In this document: positions 9,775 to 19,909 of the stretch, one piece after another
Layout: each line of letters starts with the position of its first letter
Numbering within the stretch: the stretch's first letter is position 1
Assembly (NCBI GenBank): GCA_004014935.1
Contig: CP025321.1
Coordinates: 372,001 to 436,000 of the forward strand
Direction: 5' to 3'
Length of the DNA stretch: 64,000 nucleotides
Source of the DNA: Saccharomycopsis malanga
Taxonomy: Eukaryota; Ascomycota; Saccharomycetes; Ascoideales; Saccharomycopsidaceae
The notes under the pieces: generated by a model
Told to the model about the DNA's origin: nothing
Databases searched by the model: none
The model's input: the letters and a program-made list of their open reading frames with translations, nothing else
Program-made: the position numbers and the translations under genes

Positions 9775-10615
9775 ATAATCTGTGAATAAAAATTCTGAAG
9801 GTACCCAATCATAAAATACAGATAATCTGGCGTTTAAAACAGGAACTATTTGAATAAATGTAAGAAATGTTAAAAATATTTCTATGAAACCAGCCATAAC
9901 TTATTGAAGTGACAGTTGCACACCTTTGGAGCAATTTCAAAGACTTAGATGTTGGTACATGTTTGCTGAATTGTCATAGGCCCTTAACAGATATTAAATA
10001 AGATATTCGTGGCATTTTGGCCGAACAATTCATTATTTACTTGTCAAGAAAAACGATTTGTTGTCTTTAACAGCTGAAAAAATGTCTATATGTGTTTGGT
10101 TTCAATATTAGAGTTGACTGTTATATATTTGCATTTTTTATAATATATATAATATAGTTTCACCTTGAAGTTGCATTTATTTTTTATTTGTTGATCAGGT
10201 TTTTTCAAGATAAAAGAAATGTCTTGAGAATCATAGACTTGTCAGCTTTTAATTCATTGTAATGATTTGCATAAATGAAAACTGATTGTTTAATTTAGTC
10301 TTGTCATGACCAAATATTACAATTTTACAAAAGTTTTTCCAAAAAACTTTGTGTTAATACAGCGGAAATCACATTGAAACCGCCTAATTTCTACTGAACA
10401 ACTACTGAACAACTACTGAACAACTACAGACCAAATAGTGCCAATTTTAAGCATTTTTTAGGAGCGTCTACTCATTTATAAGGCCTGCGTAGTCACGTTG
10501 TCTGTATCTTGAGAATACGTAGTACACAGCGGTTGAAAAATAAGCAGCACTTATCGCTATAATATTTCATATAAGCGACTATTATTTCTCAGACCACTAA
10601 ATAAAGTAACGTAGA
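9775..10615. other. Upstream region of SEC72
   Basis: AT-rich. It contains a small tandem repeat (about three units of ACTACTGAACA, 10393-10428) about 190 bp before the SEC72 start. No gene supported. Confidence 0.5.
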
Positions 10616-11230
10616 ATGTCGCTTCTTATTGATTATAACAAGACCAACAAGCAGGTTATATTTGACGAGGCTAGAAAGAGCGAGTTGCCTTCGGATATTG
10701 AATATGAGGATCTCAAGGAACAGCTTACTCAATTGAATGATTTGGCCCAACAATTGATTTCTTATGAGGGTGGCGATGTTCCACAGAGCCCAGAGCCTAC
10801 GAAGAAAGTATCAATGTTGATTAAGAAAGCACACGAGTCGGGGATCAAATCTCTTAAGAGTGGAAAGTTTGAAGAAGCCATAAAAGAGTTCTCTTTAGGA
10901 ATAAGTGCTGCTATCAGAAGAAACAAATGGGAAAGTTTCCAGTTGACACTTTTCGAAACTCACCTCTGTTTAATGAACCGTGCGGACGCTTATTTATTAG
11001 CGGGAAAGTTTCCACAAGCATTACAGGACACCGACTTGTTGATCAAGACGATGAATGTAAACCCAGACAATTTCTATAGAAGATCCATTGCTTACTTGGA
11101 GTTGGGTCTTTTGGATGAAAGCAAAGCTGACTTGGAAAGAGGATTAGCTTTCCAGCCTGATAACGAAAAGTTGAAGAAACAGTTGGACGTGGTGTTGGAG
11201 AAAATCGACCAGGAAAATGGTGATATTTAG
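10616..11230 (+). CDS. SEC72: Sec62/63 complex subunit Sec72
   Basis: A 204-residue cytosolic protein. Residues about 75-195 form TPR-like helices with the blocks KSLKSGKFEEAIKEFSLGI, FQLTLFETHLCLMNRADAYL and DNFYRRSIAYLELG. Size and order match yeast Sec72 (193 residues), the peripheral subunit of the Sec63 complex. That complex aids post-translational translocation into the ER; the TPR domain docks cytosolic Hsp70 of the Ssa/Ssb type. No signal peptide or membrane span is seen, as expected. The start ATG gives MSLLIDYNK, in line with the short beta-strand N-terminus of the family. Confidence 0.92.
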   Translation: MSLLIDYNKTNKQVIFDEARKSELPSDIEYEDLKEQLTQLNDLAQQLISYEGGDVPQSPEPTKKVSMLIKKAHESGIKSLKSGKFEEAIKEFSLGISAAIRRNKWESFQLTLFETHLCLMNRADAYLLAGKFPQALQDTDLLIKTMNVNPDNFYRRSIAYLELGLLDESKADLERGLAFQPDNEKLKKQLDVVLEKIDQENGDI

Positions 11231-12184
11231 TGGGTACTTAATATATATTTTATTCATTGTTTGTTAAAATCACATTGTGTAAATTAAATAGCGTTGAAAA
11301 TTGTGATTTTTTTTTGCTTAAACTTGCCATGCTAATCATATTTATCAGATTTTCGAATATCATGCAACTTTTAAACGTTGGTTACACTCCAATTTAACCA
11401 GAATACTTCTTTTTTAATTTATTATAATAGTATGAAAAATGAACAAATGATTTTGACCAATCATTTTAAAGTTGTTTGGTAATTGTAGAAGTTTCTTTAT
11501 CCTGAGATATATATAATTTTTTTATAAAGGTCTGGTTAAATGTAAATATTCTGTCACATTCTACACCAGGTTGAGTTTTAGCTCTCAAAGGAGAATTCAA
11601 TTGGGCAGCCATTCTCATTTTCTATACAAAATCGTTCTTTTTGCAAGTTCTTATTGATGGTGATCATTTATTTACAGAACACTATTTACAACCTTCCACA
11701 ATATGTCTCCCTTCGTAGGATTTACAGAGTCTTTACATAGATTATATTCCAGACAGTTGCACTTATTTTCTTGAAAAGATAAAGCAATGACAAGACATAT
11801 GTAAGGAAAAAAAACATTGACTGATAATGAAAAGTGAGAATATTAGAGACAATAAAAAGAATAAAATAGAGACAATACTTGGAACATTGTGCATAATGTA
11901 ACTTCCGAGTAAAACTAGATAGTAGAATTTGCTAGTTAACCAATCAAGACATTATAAAGTTTTTACAACAATCAACGATTGGCATTTGTAATTATGATAC
12001 AACAGTTAAAGCCCTTACAAGTAATAATATTGAATATTGTGAATCAAAGAACAAAGCTTTTGCAATTAACGAATACATGAAAAATTCACAATCACTGGTC
12101 AAATTGGGATTCTGACAGCTTATTATATTTACAAACAAAAACCAAAAAAGAAGCGATTCATTGAATATGTGTGATTATGGTCTA
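11231..12184. other. Convergent intergenic stretch, no gene seen
   Basis: About 950 bp of AT-rich sequence between the 3' ends of SEC72 and ATP20. I looked for tRNA boxes, spliceosomal RNA motifs and small frames and found nothing to report. Confidence 0.5.
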
Positions 12185-12682
12185 TTAATGGTGTTCTGGT
12201 TTCTTGTGGCTTTCAAAGTTTGGGTAACCAAAGACTTTACGACGGCCGATTATTTCACCCAAAGAAAACAAACCAATGAGTTGAATGGCGTAAGCGCCGT
12301 ATTTGACAACACTGTTTTTGGTGATCTTGGCGCCTTGGATCAAAGACAAGAGCTGTTGTGGTTGTTTAGAGTAGTTCAAAGCATCTTGGTACAACTTTTT
12401 GTAGACAGTTTCAAAAGTCTTCAAAGATGGAGGAGCCAAACCTTCTTTGGCGTAAATTTGTTTACTGACTTCGACAACAACCTTACTCCAATAACCAGCT
12501 TGGGTGGTGAGGTCTAAGATTGGTTAGTATTTGTAGTGTATCAAGATAAGTGAAAAGTCCAACATACTTGAAAGCTTGGAACCCCAGCCAGCAACGGATT
12601 GTGCCTTGGAAGAAGTCGAATTGAAACGAACTCCATAAAGGAAAGTCTTTTGGGTTTTCAACAAGTTACGGCCGAACATCAT
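12185..12682 (-). CDS. ATP20: Mitochondrial F1Fo ATP synthase subunit g (spliced)
   Basis: Two exons on the minus strand: 12682-12568 and 12513-12185, with a 54-bp intron (12514-12567). The intron starts GTATGT, has the branch site TACTAAC at 12523-12529 and ends TTAG. Splicing is in phase (A|AC) and gives 147 residues. The C-terminal half carries the subunit g signature KYGAYAIQLIGLFSLGEIIGRR, a membrane helix with a GxxxG-like face used in ATP synthase dimerisation. The N-terminus (MMFGRNLLKTQKTFLYGVRFNS) is a plausible mitochondrial signal. Saccharomyces Atp20 is 115 residues; the extra length is at the N-terminus and a short C-terminal tail ending in HH. Confidence 0.94.
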
Positions 12683-13362
12683 GTTGCAATTTAACTAATT
12701 TAACTATGTTGTTTATACGTCGTTATGATCAGTACATACATACATACATGCGTTCATTTCTCTACATGCTTTAACTTTCCAGTGAAAAACAAAAATTTGC
12801 CTGTGGTGCGCGGGTAACCCTAGTGCCTAGCCAATCCGCGGCCGTCTTTTGGTAGCAGAATACTATGTACCAAGTTGTGAGGTATAGGTTGAAACGCCAT
12901 AAAACAGATACAGATCTCGAAAACTACACCCGTCTGTAAGCGAAAATAGTCCTAGATTGCTACCAGCACTGAACAAAAAATCAAAGGGCGTGTCTAGTTT
13001 TTGTCTTGATCTGTAGACCTCTGCCAGCATCCATGGACTGTGATCTGTAACCGCCTGGACAAGGGCTCCGCACTATTGTTGTTCCTCCAGCATGGTGCTG
13101 GCCCAACATGCAGCTGCGTGCATGCCAATGCATGGCACACCTTTCAACAGAGCACTCTGACATGTATCACCATTGCTGGAGCATTGCTGAATCAATGGGA
13201 TTTGAAAGGTATTGAAAAATTATTTAAGAGCTAGTGGATCCACTTGTAGAATAGAAGGATTATAGTTGTACTTTAACATAGACAAACATTTAATTATATT
13301 TACTCAAAGTTTTCGAAATTAACATTCATTTTTATATATTTGACATTAACAATTCACTCAGT
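12683..13362. promoter_or_regulatory. Divergent ATP20 / PRY-like promoter region with TGCATG-type motifs
   Basis: An unusually GC-rich patch (13045-13190) holds ATGCAGC, GTGCATGCC and ATGCATGG in close succession. TGCAT is the core bound by APSES regulators such as Efg1/Sok2/Phd1 in related yeasts; assigning it here is inference. No gene supported. Confidence 0.4.
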
Positions 13363-14028
13363 ATGAAGATCTCTTCTATTAGTGTGGCCGTATCAGGCTT
13401 ACTATTGCTTGCTTCCACAGATGCCGCAGTCGTTACCAAGACTATTCGTCGTGTTGTCACCCAAACAGCAGTAGCATCTCCTGGCAGAACCACCGTTCAA
13501 CCTAATCAGAATAAAGCAGTGGCTACTTCCAACAGTCAACCTCCTCCTAAACCTGCTCCCAAAAGTAATCCACCACCTCCAAAAAACCCTTCTTCTGGCG
13601 GCCTTGGTGGCTTTGAACAGGCCCTTTTGGATGCCCACAACAAGGATAGACAAAGCGTCGGCTACCCAAAACTCTCATGGGATTCCGGTGACCTTCTCAA
13701 ACATGCCAAAGACTATGCAAACACTCTTTGTGGGATCAAGAAGTTGGTTCACTCAGGAACCTCTGGTATGGGTGAAAACTTGTATTGGGTTTCTTCTTCC
13801 AACGTTGATCAGAAGAAACTAGCTGACAATTCCGCAGAAGCTTGGTGGAGTGAGAAGAAAGACTACCATCCTGGCTCTTACAGTCATTACACCCAGATGG
13901 TTTGGAAAGGCACCACCAAAGTGGCCTGTGCTGCTAAGGACTGTGGATCAGGTACTGGTACCTATGTTGTTTGCAACTACAATCCTCAAGGCAACATTAT
14001 CGGCAAGTTCAACGGCAATGTCCCATGA
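13363..14028 (+). CDS. Secreted CAP/SCP-family protein (Pry1/Rbt4 type)
   Basis: A 221-residue protein with a signal peptide (residues 1-22). A dibasic RR at 29-30 suits Kex2 cleavage. A proline/serine-rich linker (about 40-80) leads to a CAP domain (82-210). CAP hallmarks are visible: H130 in LVHSG, E138 in GENL, the block SHYTQMVWKGT with H175, and YVVCNYNPQGN. Pry proteins of yeast bind and export sterols and fatty acids; Candida Rbt4/Rbe1 belong to the same family and are secreted. Cysteines 123, 189, 194 and 204 could form the usual disulfides. The promoter has TGCAT motifs. Which paralogue of the family this is cannot be decided here. Confidence 0.9.
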   Translation: MKISSISVAVSGLLLLASTDAAVVTKTIRRVVTQTAVASPGRTTVQPNQNKAVATSNSQPPPKPAPKSNPPPPKNPSSGGLGGFEQALLDAHNKDRQSVGYPKLSWDSGDLLKHAKDYANTLCGIKKLVHSGTSGMGENLYWVSSSNVDQKKLADNSAEAWWSEKKDYHPGSYSHYTQMVWKGTTKVACAAKDCGSGTGTYVVCNYNPQGNIIGKFNGNVP

Positions 14029-15908
14029 ATAATATAAAGCATTTTGAAAATGCTTACGGTGGTTGATTGTTTGGTCTCTTTATTCGAATCACTTTTAACA
14101 TTGCCATGCTTTCATTTCAATTACTTGTGCTACTTTTATACTATTTTCTTTTATTATTTAGACTTAGATTTCCTATTAGATTTCCTATTAGATGCATATT
14201 ATTATTCATCCTACTTGTAAGTTGAGTACAGCTCAACATCATAAAACTACTTCACAAGTTAACTTGTATTAATTATATTTAAAAAGGCGTCGCTTTTCGA
14301 AAGGGTACATTATGTCCCGAGCCTTTCGCTAGAAATCACTTTGACGTGTCCCTCCATGCACGGCCACGCACGGCATGCAGATCAAAAGTTTTCCTGCAGT
14401 ACCATGTATCAACATGCATCGGCCTTCCTTAAAATCTGAGTGAATAGATTGGTCACCCAGACAGATCAGATGTTGCAACGGGGTATTTATGAAATTGCCG
14501 TACGTATAGCGGGTTTAATAGTGTTGATATCAAGATTCTGAAAGTGTGTGGTAATCTAAAGTTTATGACAAAACTGCATCTTTACATGCGGGATCCATGT
14601 GTACGTACCTGTGCGTCAATGTATGCACAACACGGTTCTTGAAAGGGAATTCATTAGTCCATGATTAAATCAAGTTTATAGAAAATAGATTTTATAGAAT
14701 TAACACTCAGCTCGTTCTGGGTTGTCAAAAACAATACAAGCAAAATCAGGTGCTAGACAGTGTGGTCTCGCCCTTTGTTGCCAAAAGTGCATTACAAATC
14801 TTTAGTAACGTCCTTGATTAACATCATATGAAAGCCAATTACGGCCCATTGTGTGGGGCAACAATGACTTTAAAGTGTAAGTGTTTTGCGGTTTGCCGAT
14901 CTAAAAAAACCCACCCAAACTTCACGTTATCAAGCAGGCTTTTAGGACGAATAAAGTTTCGCTGTTGTTGTTTTGGATAAAGGGTATGAAATTGCAACAA
15001 GTTCTTGAACTTCGCTTAACTGAGAAAGCAAAGTGGGCAACTTATACACTGCCGATCCTCGCTAATCGTTTCTTAATAGAGCATTACTATTATCGGGCGT
15101 AACCGTAAGCTTTGTAGTTACGTATAAAGTGCTGAGACGTGTATTCCATATACTAGCAATAAAAAAAAAAAATAAAACAAGAAAAAACAATCAAACTGAC
15201 GGTAATAAACGAGCAAAACCTGTCACACATTGCCAGATAAGAATTCCATGGCACGCTGCCGAAAACTAATTTACTATGCTGTGTCAAAATCCATATCCAC
15301 CGCAACCACTTAAATCCGTCCACGGCCACATATTAAAACACCTTAGCGAAAACCCAGACAGGTCTTCTTGCAAGGATTGAGATAGCCTTTTTGAGAAAAA
15401 GAAGGACTAGCACTCCGGTCACAGGATATAGGTCTTCCCAAGTCTCGTACAGTGTATCCTTAGACTTACAAATCACCAGTCCCATTAAAAAGGCCGAGAA
15501 TATCCAGAATCCTAAGCAGGTTCCATCTACTTGCCATTACACACTCTACTCACTACACAAGCCAATCCATTCCCCCTCCCGAAACATCTACATGTACCCC
15601 CGTCCCTCAGCATCATCTTTTTTCTACTAGTGGAAAAATAAAAAAGGACGGAATTCAATCAAACGCTGCACAGCAAGAAACGAATCCAATATCGAAATAA
15701 CCAACTATATCATTTAAATACCAACACACCCTTGAAACACTCATCAACACTCTATCAGTTTTCGATCCGTCATTGATAGACACTTGCCAGCATTCCCTCA
15801 AGCTAGCTACTCTTCCATAGCCCAAACTCTTGCAATCTTTAGTACTGTGATTAATTGATACTCTGCCTTAGACATCCACAACTTTATTTTCCTGAAATTC
15901 GCCGCAAC
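14029..15908. promoter_or_regulatory. 1.9-kb gene-free region upstream of a zinc-finger gene
   Basis: No open frame of substance. It contains a 12-bp direct duplication (AGATTTCCTATT, 14165-14190), a GC-rich patch with ATGCACGG, CACGCACGG, GCATGCAG and ATGCATCGG (14350-14425), and further ATGC-rich words near 14585-14635. A pyrimidine-rich, CA-rich leader precedes the start codon (15540-15900). Length and motif content suit a heavily regulated transcription-factor gene. Confidence 0.45.
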
Positions 15909-16931
15909 ATGCTTAGTTCAGCTGACGTTGGCACCAGCAAGAAAAGACAGGTCAGCAAACCAGCCCCTGGCCCCAGTGCAGGGGTTTGCCCCATATGCAA
16001 TAGGGCAGTCAAGAACTTGAGACGGCACAATAGAGAAAACCACAACAATAAAAAGCCTCAGAAATGCGAACATTGCAAGGTCACCATGCAAAGAAAGGAC
16101 AATATGAAAAGACATCTTAGAAGTTGTAAAAGCAATCCAAACAACCCCAAAAACAAAACCCCAAACTGCAACCAACAACACAATTCTGATTCCAAAGAAA
16201 ACATACCAGTTGAAGGTTCAACCATGCCTATAGAAAACCGAAAAACCAGTGACAGATCGAAGGCCAACGAAATCCTGTCTAACATTAATTCTGACTACAA
16301 TCCTCTACAACTACCTTCCCTAGGCCCTTCGTTGAAGAACATTCCACCTGAGCTGATGGTAGCAGCTATAAACGAAGCAACATACTTGTATGGGTATCTG
16401 GCAGATGAAAAGCTCTCGTTTACCAGTGGATACCCAGAACACATAGATTCCAGAGAGAACTCTTTACAAGAGTCCCCATATCAAAGACACCAAATTCCGT
16501 TCACTCATCAAGCAGGAAAAGAAAAAATAACAGACGAAATGCAGACCAGTTTGCATCCCTTGAGTGCTTTTGCCAGAGACCCCTACCAGGAGCCAATCAA
16601 CCTGTTTCCCTTCTACACCTCTTCATTTAGCCAGTCACACAATACGCCGGTGTTGCCAACACCTCCATCTACAGGCAGGTATGAGTTTGGCCACTCACCT
16701 GGCTTCCGCACCTATTCAGATTTGAGATATCCTGTTCCTCCAATAACATCGACTCTTGACTCATATCATGGTCTGATGCCATCTCCAATGACCGTTCCCG
16801 ACATTGACGATTATCGCCACAGCAACCCTCCTACAGAATATAACAGCAGTAATGATTTTGAGCGGCAGTCCAAGAAAAGGTTAACTATCAACTCTTTGAT
16901 TGACGGCAATCAAAATAACCAAAGAAAATGA
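15909..16931 (+). CDS. Two-finger zinc-finger protein, probable transcription factor
   Basis: A 340-residue protein. Two fingers near the N-terminus: C27-x2-C30...H40-x4-H45, with a short loop, and C53-x2-C56-x12-H69-x3-C73, a C2HC variant. Between the last cysteine and histidine of finger two lies QRKDNMKRHL, the RKDNxxRH helix seen in many fungal C2H2 factors. The rest is low-complexity, rich in N, P and S, as in activation regions, and ends with a basic SKKRLTINSLIDG. Several in-frame CTG codons occur, unlike most neighbours, and would be serine in a CTG-clade host. The start is the first ATG, 54 bp inside the longest frame. It is likely related to the protein at 18417-18803. Specific orthologue unknown. 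Confidence 0.8.
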   Translation: MLSSADVGTSKKRQVSKPAPGPSAGVCPICNRAVKNLRRHNRENHNNKKPQKCEHCKVTMQRKDNMKRHLRSCKSNPNNPKNKTPNCNQQHNSDSKENIPVEGSTMPIENRKTSDRSKANEILSNINSDYNPLQLPSLGPSLKNIPPELMVAAINEATYLYGYLADEKLSFTSGYPEHIDSRENSLQESPYQRHQIPFTHQAGKEKITDEMQTSLHPLSAFARDPYQEPINLFPFYTSSFSQSHNTPVLPTPPSTGRYEFGHSPGFRTYSDLRYPVPPITSTLDSYHGLMPSPMTVPDIDDYRHSNPPTEYNSSNDFERQSKKRLTINSLIDGNQNNQRK

Positions 16932-18416
16932 ATTGCTCTTCAATAAACACATTTGCAGTTTCATTCGCAACAAAAACGCCTTGATTTTTTCACATTTGCT
17001 ATATCTTTCTAATAAATTTTGCTTTAAATGTTACTGGTTTGCCACTTGCTAAACACCGTTGTAGATCACATACTGAACGCCATATGTAAAACAGCTATAT
17101 ATTCTTTTCGCAGCAACAATTCAGTAGAATGAAACAGCCTGAATGATATTTGGAACACCTAGTAACTATACCATTAGTAGACCATCATCATGTATTATAA
17201 TATAATATTGATATTATAATAGGGGTTAAACCCAACAAACGCCATTTTTTGAAAGCAACTGCAGCCTCAAAAACAACGGAGAGAAGCCGAAAAAAATACA
17301 CCAAAAAAATTAGATTATCACAAGGAACATTTTAAAACTAGTATGGGCAAAAACAAGCCAGAATATATGGAGTTATATCATTTTAAAAATGATAGTTTAT
17401 AGGAAATGCCTAAGATTTAACCAACCCCACTTGTTGTACGAAAAATGAATATGCAGGTCAGTCCCTCCAGATATAAACAAACCTCCCATAGTTAATAGTG
17501 CAGTGGTGCATAACCAGAAATGGGGTCTTCGAACCCTGTTCAATTGAAAGGGCATCATAGGCTGAAAGTGATGATGGCTTTTTACGGGAGTTTACGATGG
17601 TGAATATAGATTGTATGTAGGATTATACGGCACTGGGTTTGATGAAAGATAACCTTTGTGGTGTTAAATCTGCGGGTAAATAAGTTACAATAGCTTCGAA
17701 ACAGGTATACCTATTTCAATGCTTTGATCTCCCGAAACAACGTTGTAAAAATGTAATTGGTGTTCCATAACATGTATTAAACCAACATTATTATTCCCCG
17801 AGTTAAATTAATTGATAACTTCCGTCTCCCACAGTATTCCGAAAGGTACAGCATTGAAATGGACATTAGTTTGAGCCAACTGCAGGCATCGGTCCTTAAA
17901 TTTTCTTGGTATCCTGCATGTTAAGGTATGTCTACTAAAAATACTTCCAACGTCCTTTATTGAATACTATTTCTGGCAACAATTCGACCCATTTTTGGGC
18001 AAAATAAGGCACCTTTGAACTTAAAAACCGTAATAAGGCATAGCTTCTACCGAGCCAGAAGTTATATTAAAAGTCGCGGAGACCAGAAACTCGGAAACTT
18101 GTACAGCATGCAGGTCCGCACTTAAAATCCATCGCTCATCAATTCTGAAAAATTCAAGTACTATTTCTCTAATATACTTGGGGAAAATAAGGAAAATGCA
18201 TTTACAATAGTGATCAGTAGCTCAGGATCATGAATCGATCCTCATGTGTTTGCAAAGTGTTTGTAGATTGTTAAGGAGTTTATACTGTAAGGTGCTACTT
18301 GATGATATTTAATCACAACAGGTCCCTCCAGAATGGGATGAATGATTTTAATATCAAGATCAATCAATTATCTCAAGAACACCAGTTTCATTTTTTATCT
18401 TTTTTATTTCTCCAAA
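16932..18416. other. 1.5-kb gene-free stretch between the two zinc-finger genes
   Basis: AT-rich with short palindromes, such as AGGATC/GATCCT arms at 18223-18242 and the ATAATATAATATTGATATTATA block near 17200. A GGGTTCGAA box near 17527 (minus strand) lacks a matching A-box. No gene supported. Confidence 0.45.
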
Positions 18417-18803
18417 ATGGTTAAAACTTACTTGTGCATTGAATGCGGCAGCAGCAACTTCAAGTCTGTAAGTGAAATCAAAAGACACATTTCAAGAAAC
18501 CACACATCGCAACTTGTTTGTCCTGTGTGCTACACTGGATTTTCCAGAAAAGACAACCTCATGAGACATTTTGGTTCTAAACACCCAGCCTGTGATCCAA
18601 TGACTATAGAGCTGAGACTTCGCAAGGCGGTTGCTACCAAATATTTTAGAATTTACGATAAAAATAACTATCTTAATCCTATCATGGACATTGAGTTCAA
18701 GTGCACCGAGGATGTCATTGGCGGGGTGTTCATAAACAATAACAACATGTTTGACTCCTTGAATCTTGCAATGGGAGCACCGAACTGTTATAATCAGTTT
18801 TAA
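18417..18803 (+). CDS. Short two-finger C2H2 zinc-finger protein
   Basis: A 128-residue protein with two C2H2 fingers directly at the N-terminus: C7-x2-C10...H24-x4-H29 and C35-x2-C38-x12-H51-x4-H56. The second has the helix SRKDNLMRH. The C-terminal half (about 60-128) has no recognised domain. An in-frame ATG 75 bp upstream (18342) would add a hydrophobic segment (FIFYLFYF); I prefer 18417 because its context is AAAATGG and the finger follows at once. The similar finger layout and the shared RKDN(M/L)xRH helix suggest that this and the gene at 15909-16931 come from one family, perhaps a local duplication. DNA binding is inferred from the fingers. Confidence 0.72.
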   Translation: MVKTYLCIECGSSNFKSVSEIKRHISRNHTSQLVCPVCYTGFSRKDNLMRHFGSKHPACDPMTIELRLRKAVATKYFRIYDKNNYLNPIMDIEFKCTEDVIGGVFINNNNMFDSLNLAMGAPNCYNQF

Positions 18804-19909
18804 GTTTTATGAGGTTCGAAAATCCTAACTAGCCGGTCTAGTTTTTCTTTACATATCATTTTTTTATTCCAATGTCCCCTTTACTTTTCAATTCTTCAAA
18901 ATTGCATCTTTTATACATCAACATTTTAGCATTTCCATACTTCCTTTTATTTAGATACACTAGCATCATGCATACTACATTATTCATCACTCTCCATTTA
19001 ATACAAAATCTTCAGTTCCACAATATAACTTTTCTGAAAGCCAAATGTAAATGTGCAATCAATTTACAAAAGATGAAATAAATGTTTGAAAAGTTCGAAG
19101 GTATTCTTTTGCAAACCATTTTCAAAAATGATTTCATCAAAATACGTTCAAATATTCAAAATACATTATCGTCCAATGTCTGCCATACCATTCACTAATA
19201 TATAACATTATTATAATAATGTATATATCACATTATGCCGCTGGGCCGTATGGCTCAGTGGCCAGTGCTCTTGGAGAAGAAAAAAGACCTGGCAGGACAG
19301 TTTAGTGGATAATACTCATGAACAGGAACACAAGTTCGATTCCCATCAAGACACTTTTACTCGCTGCTTTTTACGATGCTGAACGTGATTTTACAGGCAA
19401 GTACAACTGTCTGAAATACGACCTAGACAAAAGTCTAGTGCTTACATTCAACCGATGGGTGAGAAGACAACAATATATAAGATAATGATCAGATTATAAT
19501 CAACGGGACATGATAGGGTCTCACCAAGCCCCCTTAGACATAGCGCGTATATACGAAACTGATATTTACTGGGCTCGAAATATATGATATTATTATATAT
19601 CACATTATCATGTCTACAACTTGAGCCACCCATACATATTAATAAAACACCCGGACACCGGTCGGGTAACCCCAAATATGAACAAGTTGGTCAGCAAATT
19701 CTGAGTGAAAAAGCATCGAAGATGATAAAGAGGAGGAGAAGGTGTAGATAAACACATTAAAATTGCAGCACTTATTGATATTTCTTTCAGTGCAAAAAGA
19801 CGCTAATCGTATTGATAAACTTTGTTTATAACAATTAGCCTTTCTTGCTGCTTATAGGACGCGTTTTATAGTTGGAAACGATCAATTAAGCCTGCGTATT
19901 GAATTAATC
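18804..19909. other. Intergenic stretch upstream of PAT1, holding one full-length repeat
   Basis: AT-rich DNA before and after the repeat at 19237-19593. The last 300 bp are the likely PAT1 promoter. No gene supported. Confidence 0.5.
19237..19593 (+). repeat. tRNA-like short interspersed repeat, best-preserved copy, with 15-bp target-site duplication
   Basis: A 357-bp element. It begins GCCGCTGGGCCGTATGGC, with an A-box-like TGGCTCAGTGG at 19251-19261. A second A-box-like CAGTTTAGTGG lies at 19298-19308 and a B-box GTTCGATTCCC at 19334-19344. The remaining 250 bp show no coding capacity, and the AT-rich end is CTGGGCTCGAAATATATG then ATATTAT. The 15-bp word TATATATCACATTAT stands directly on both sides (19222-19236 and 19594-19608). 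A Pol III promoter layout, no open frame, long target-site duplications and a simple 3' tail together describe a SINE. Related copies: 1-78, 7493-7540, 31355-31546, 32082-32274, 37404-37607, 56134-56367 and 60962-61306. Confidence 0.85.

Noticed and set aside
17510-17545. GGGTTCGAA on the minus strand looks like a tRNA B-box.
   Set aside because: No A-box at tRNA distance, no acceptor pairing and a weak T-stem, so no tRNA is called.
19222-19608. Considered whether the interspersed repeat could be a solo LTR or a DNA transposon remnant.
   Set aside because: Target duplications of 10-15 bp, no TG...CA ends, no terminal inverted repeats, and tRNA-like boxes argue against both.
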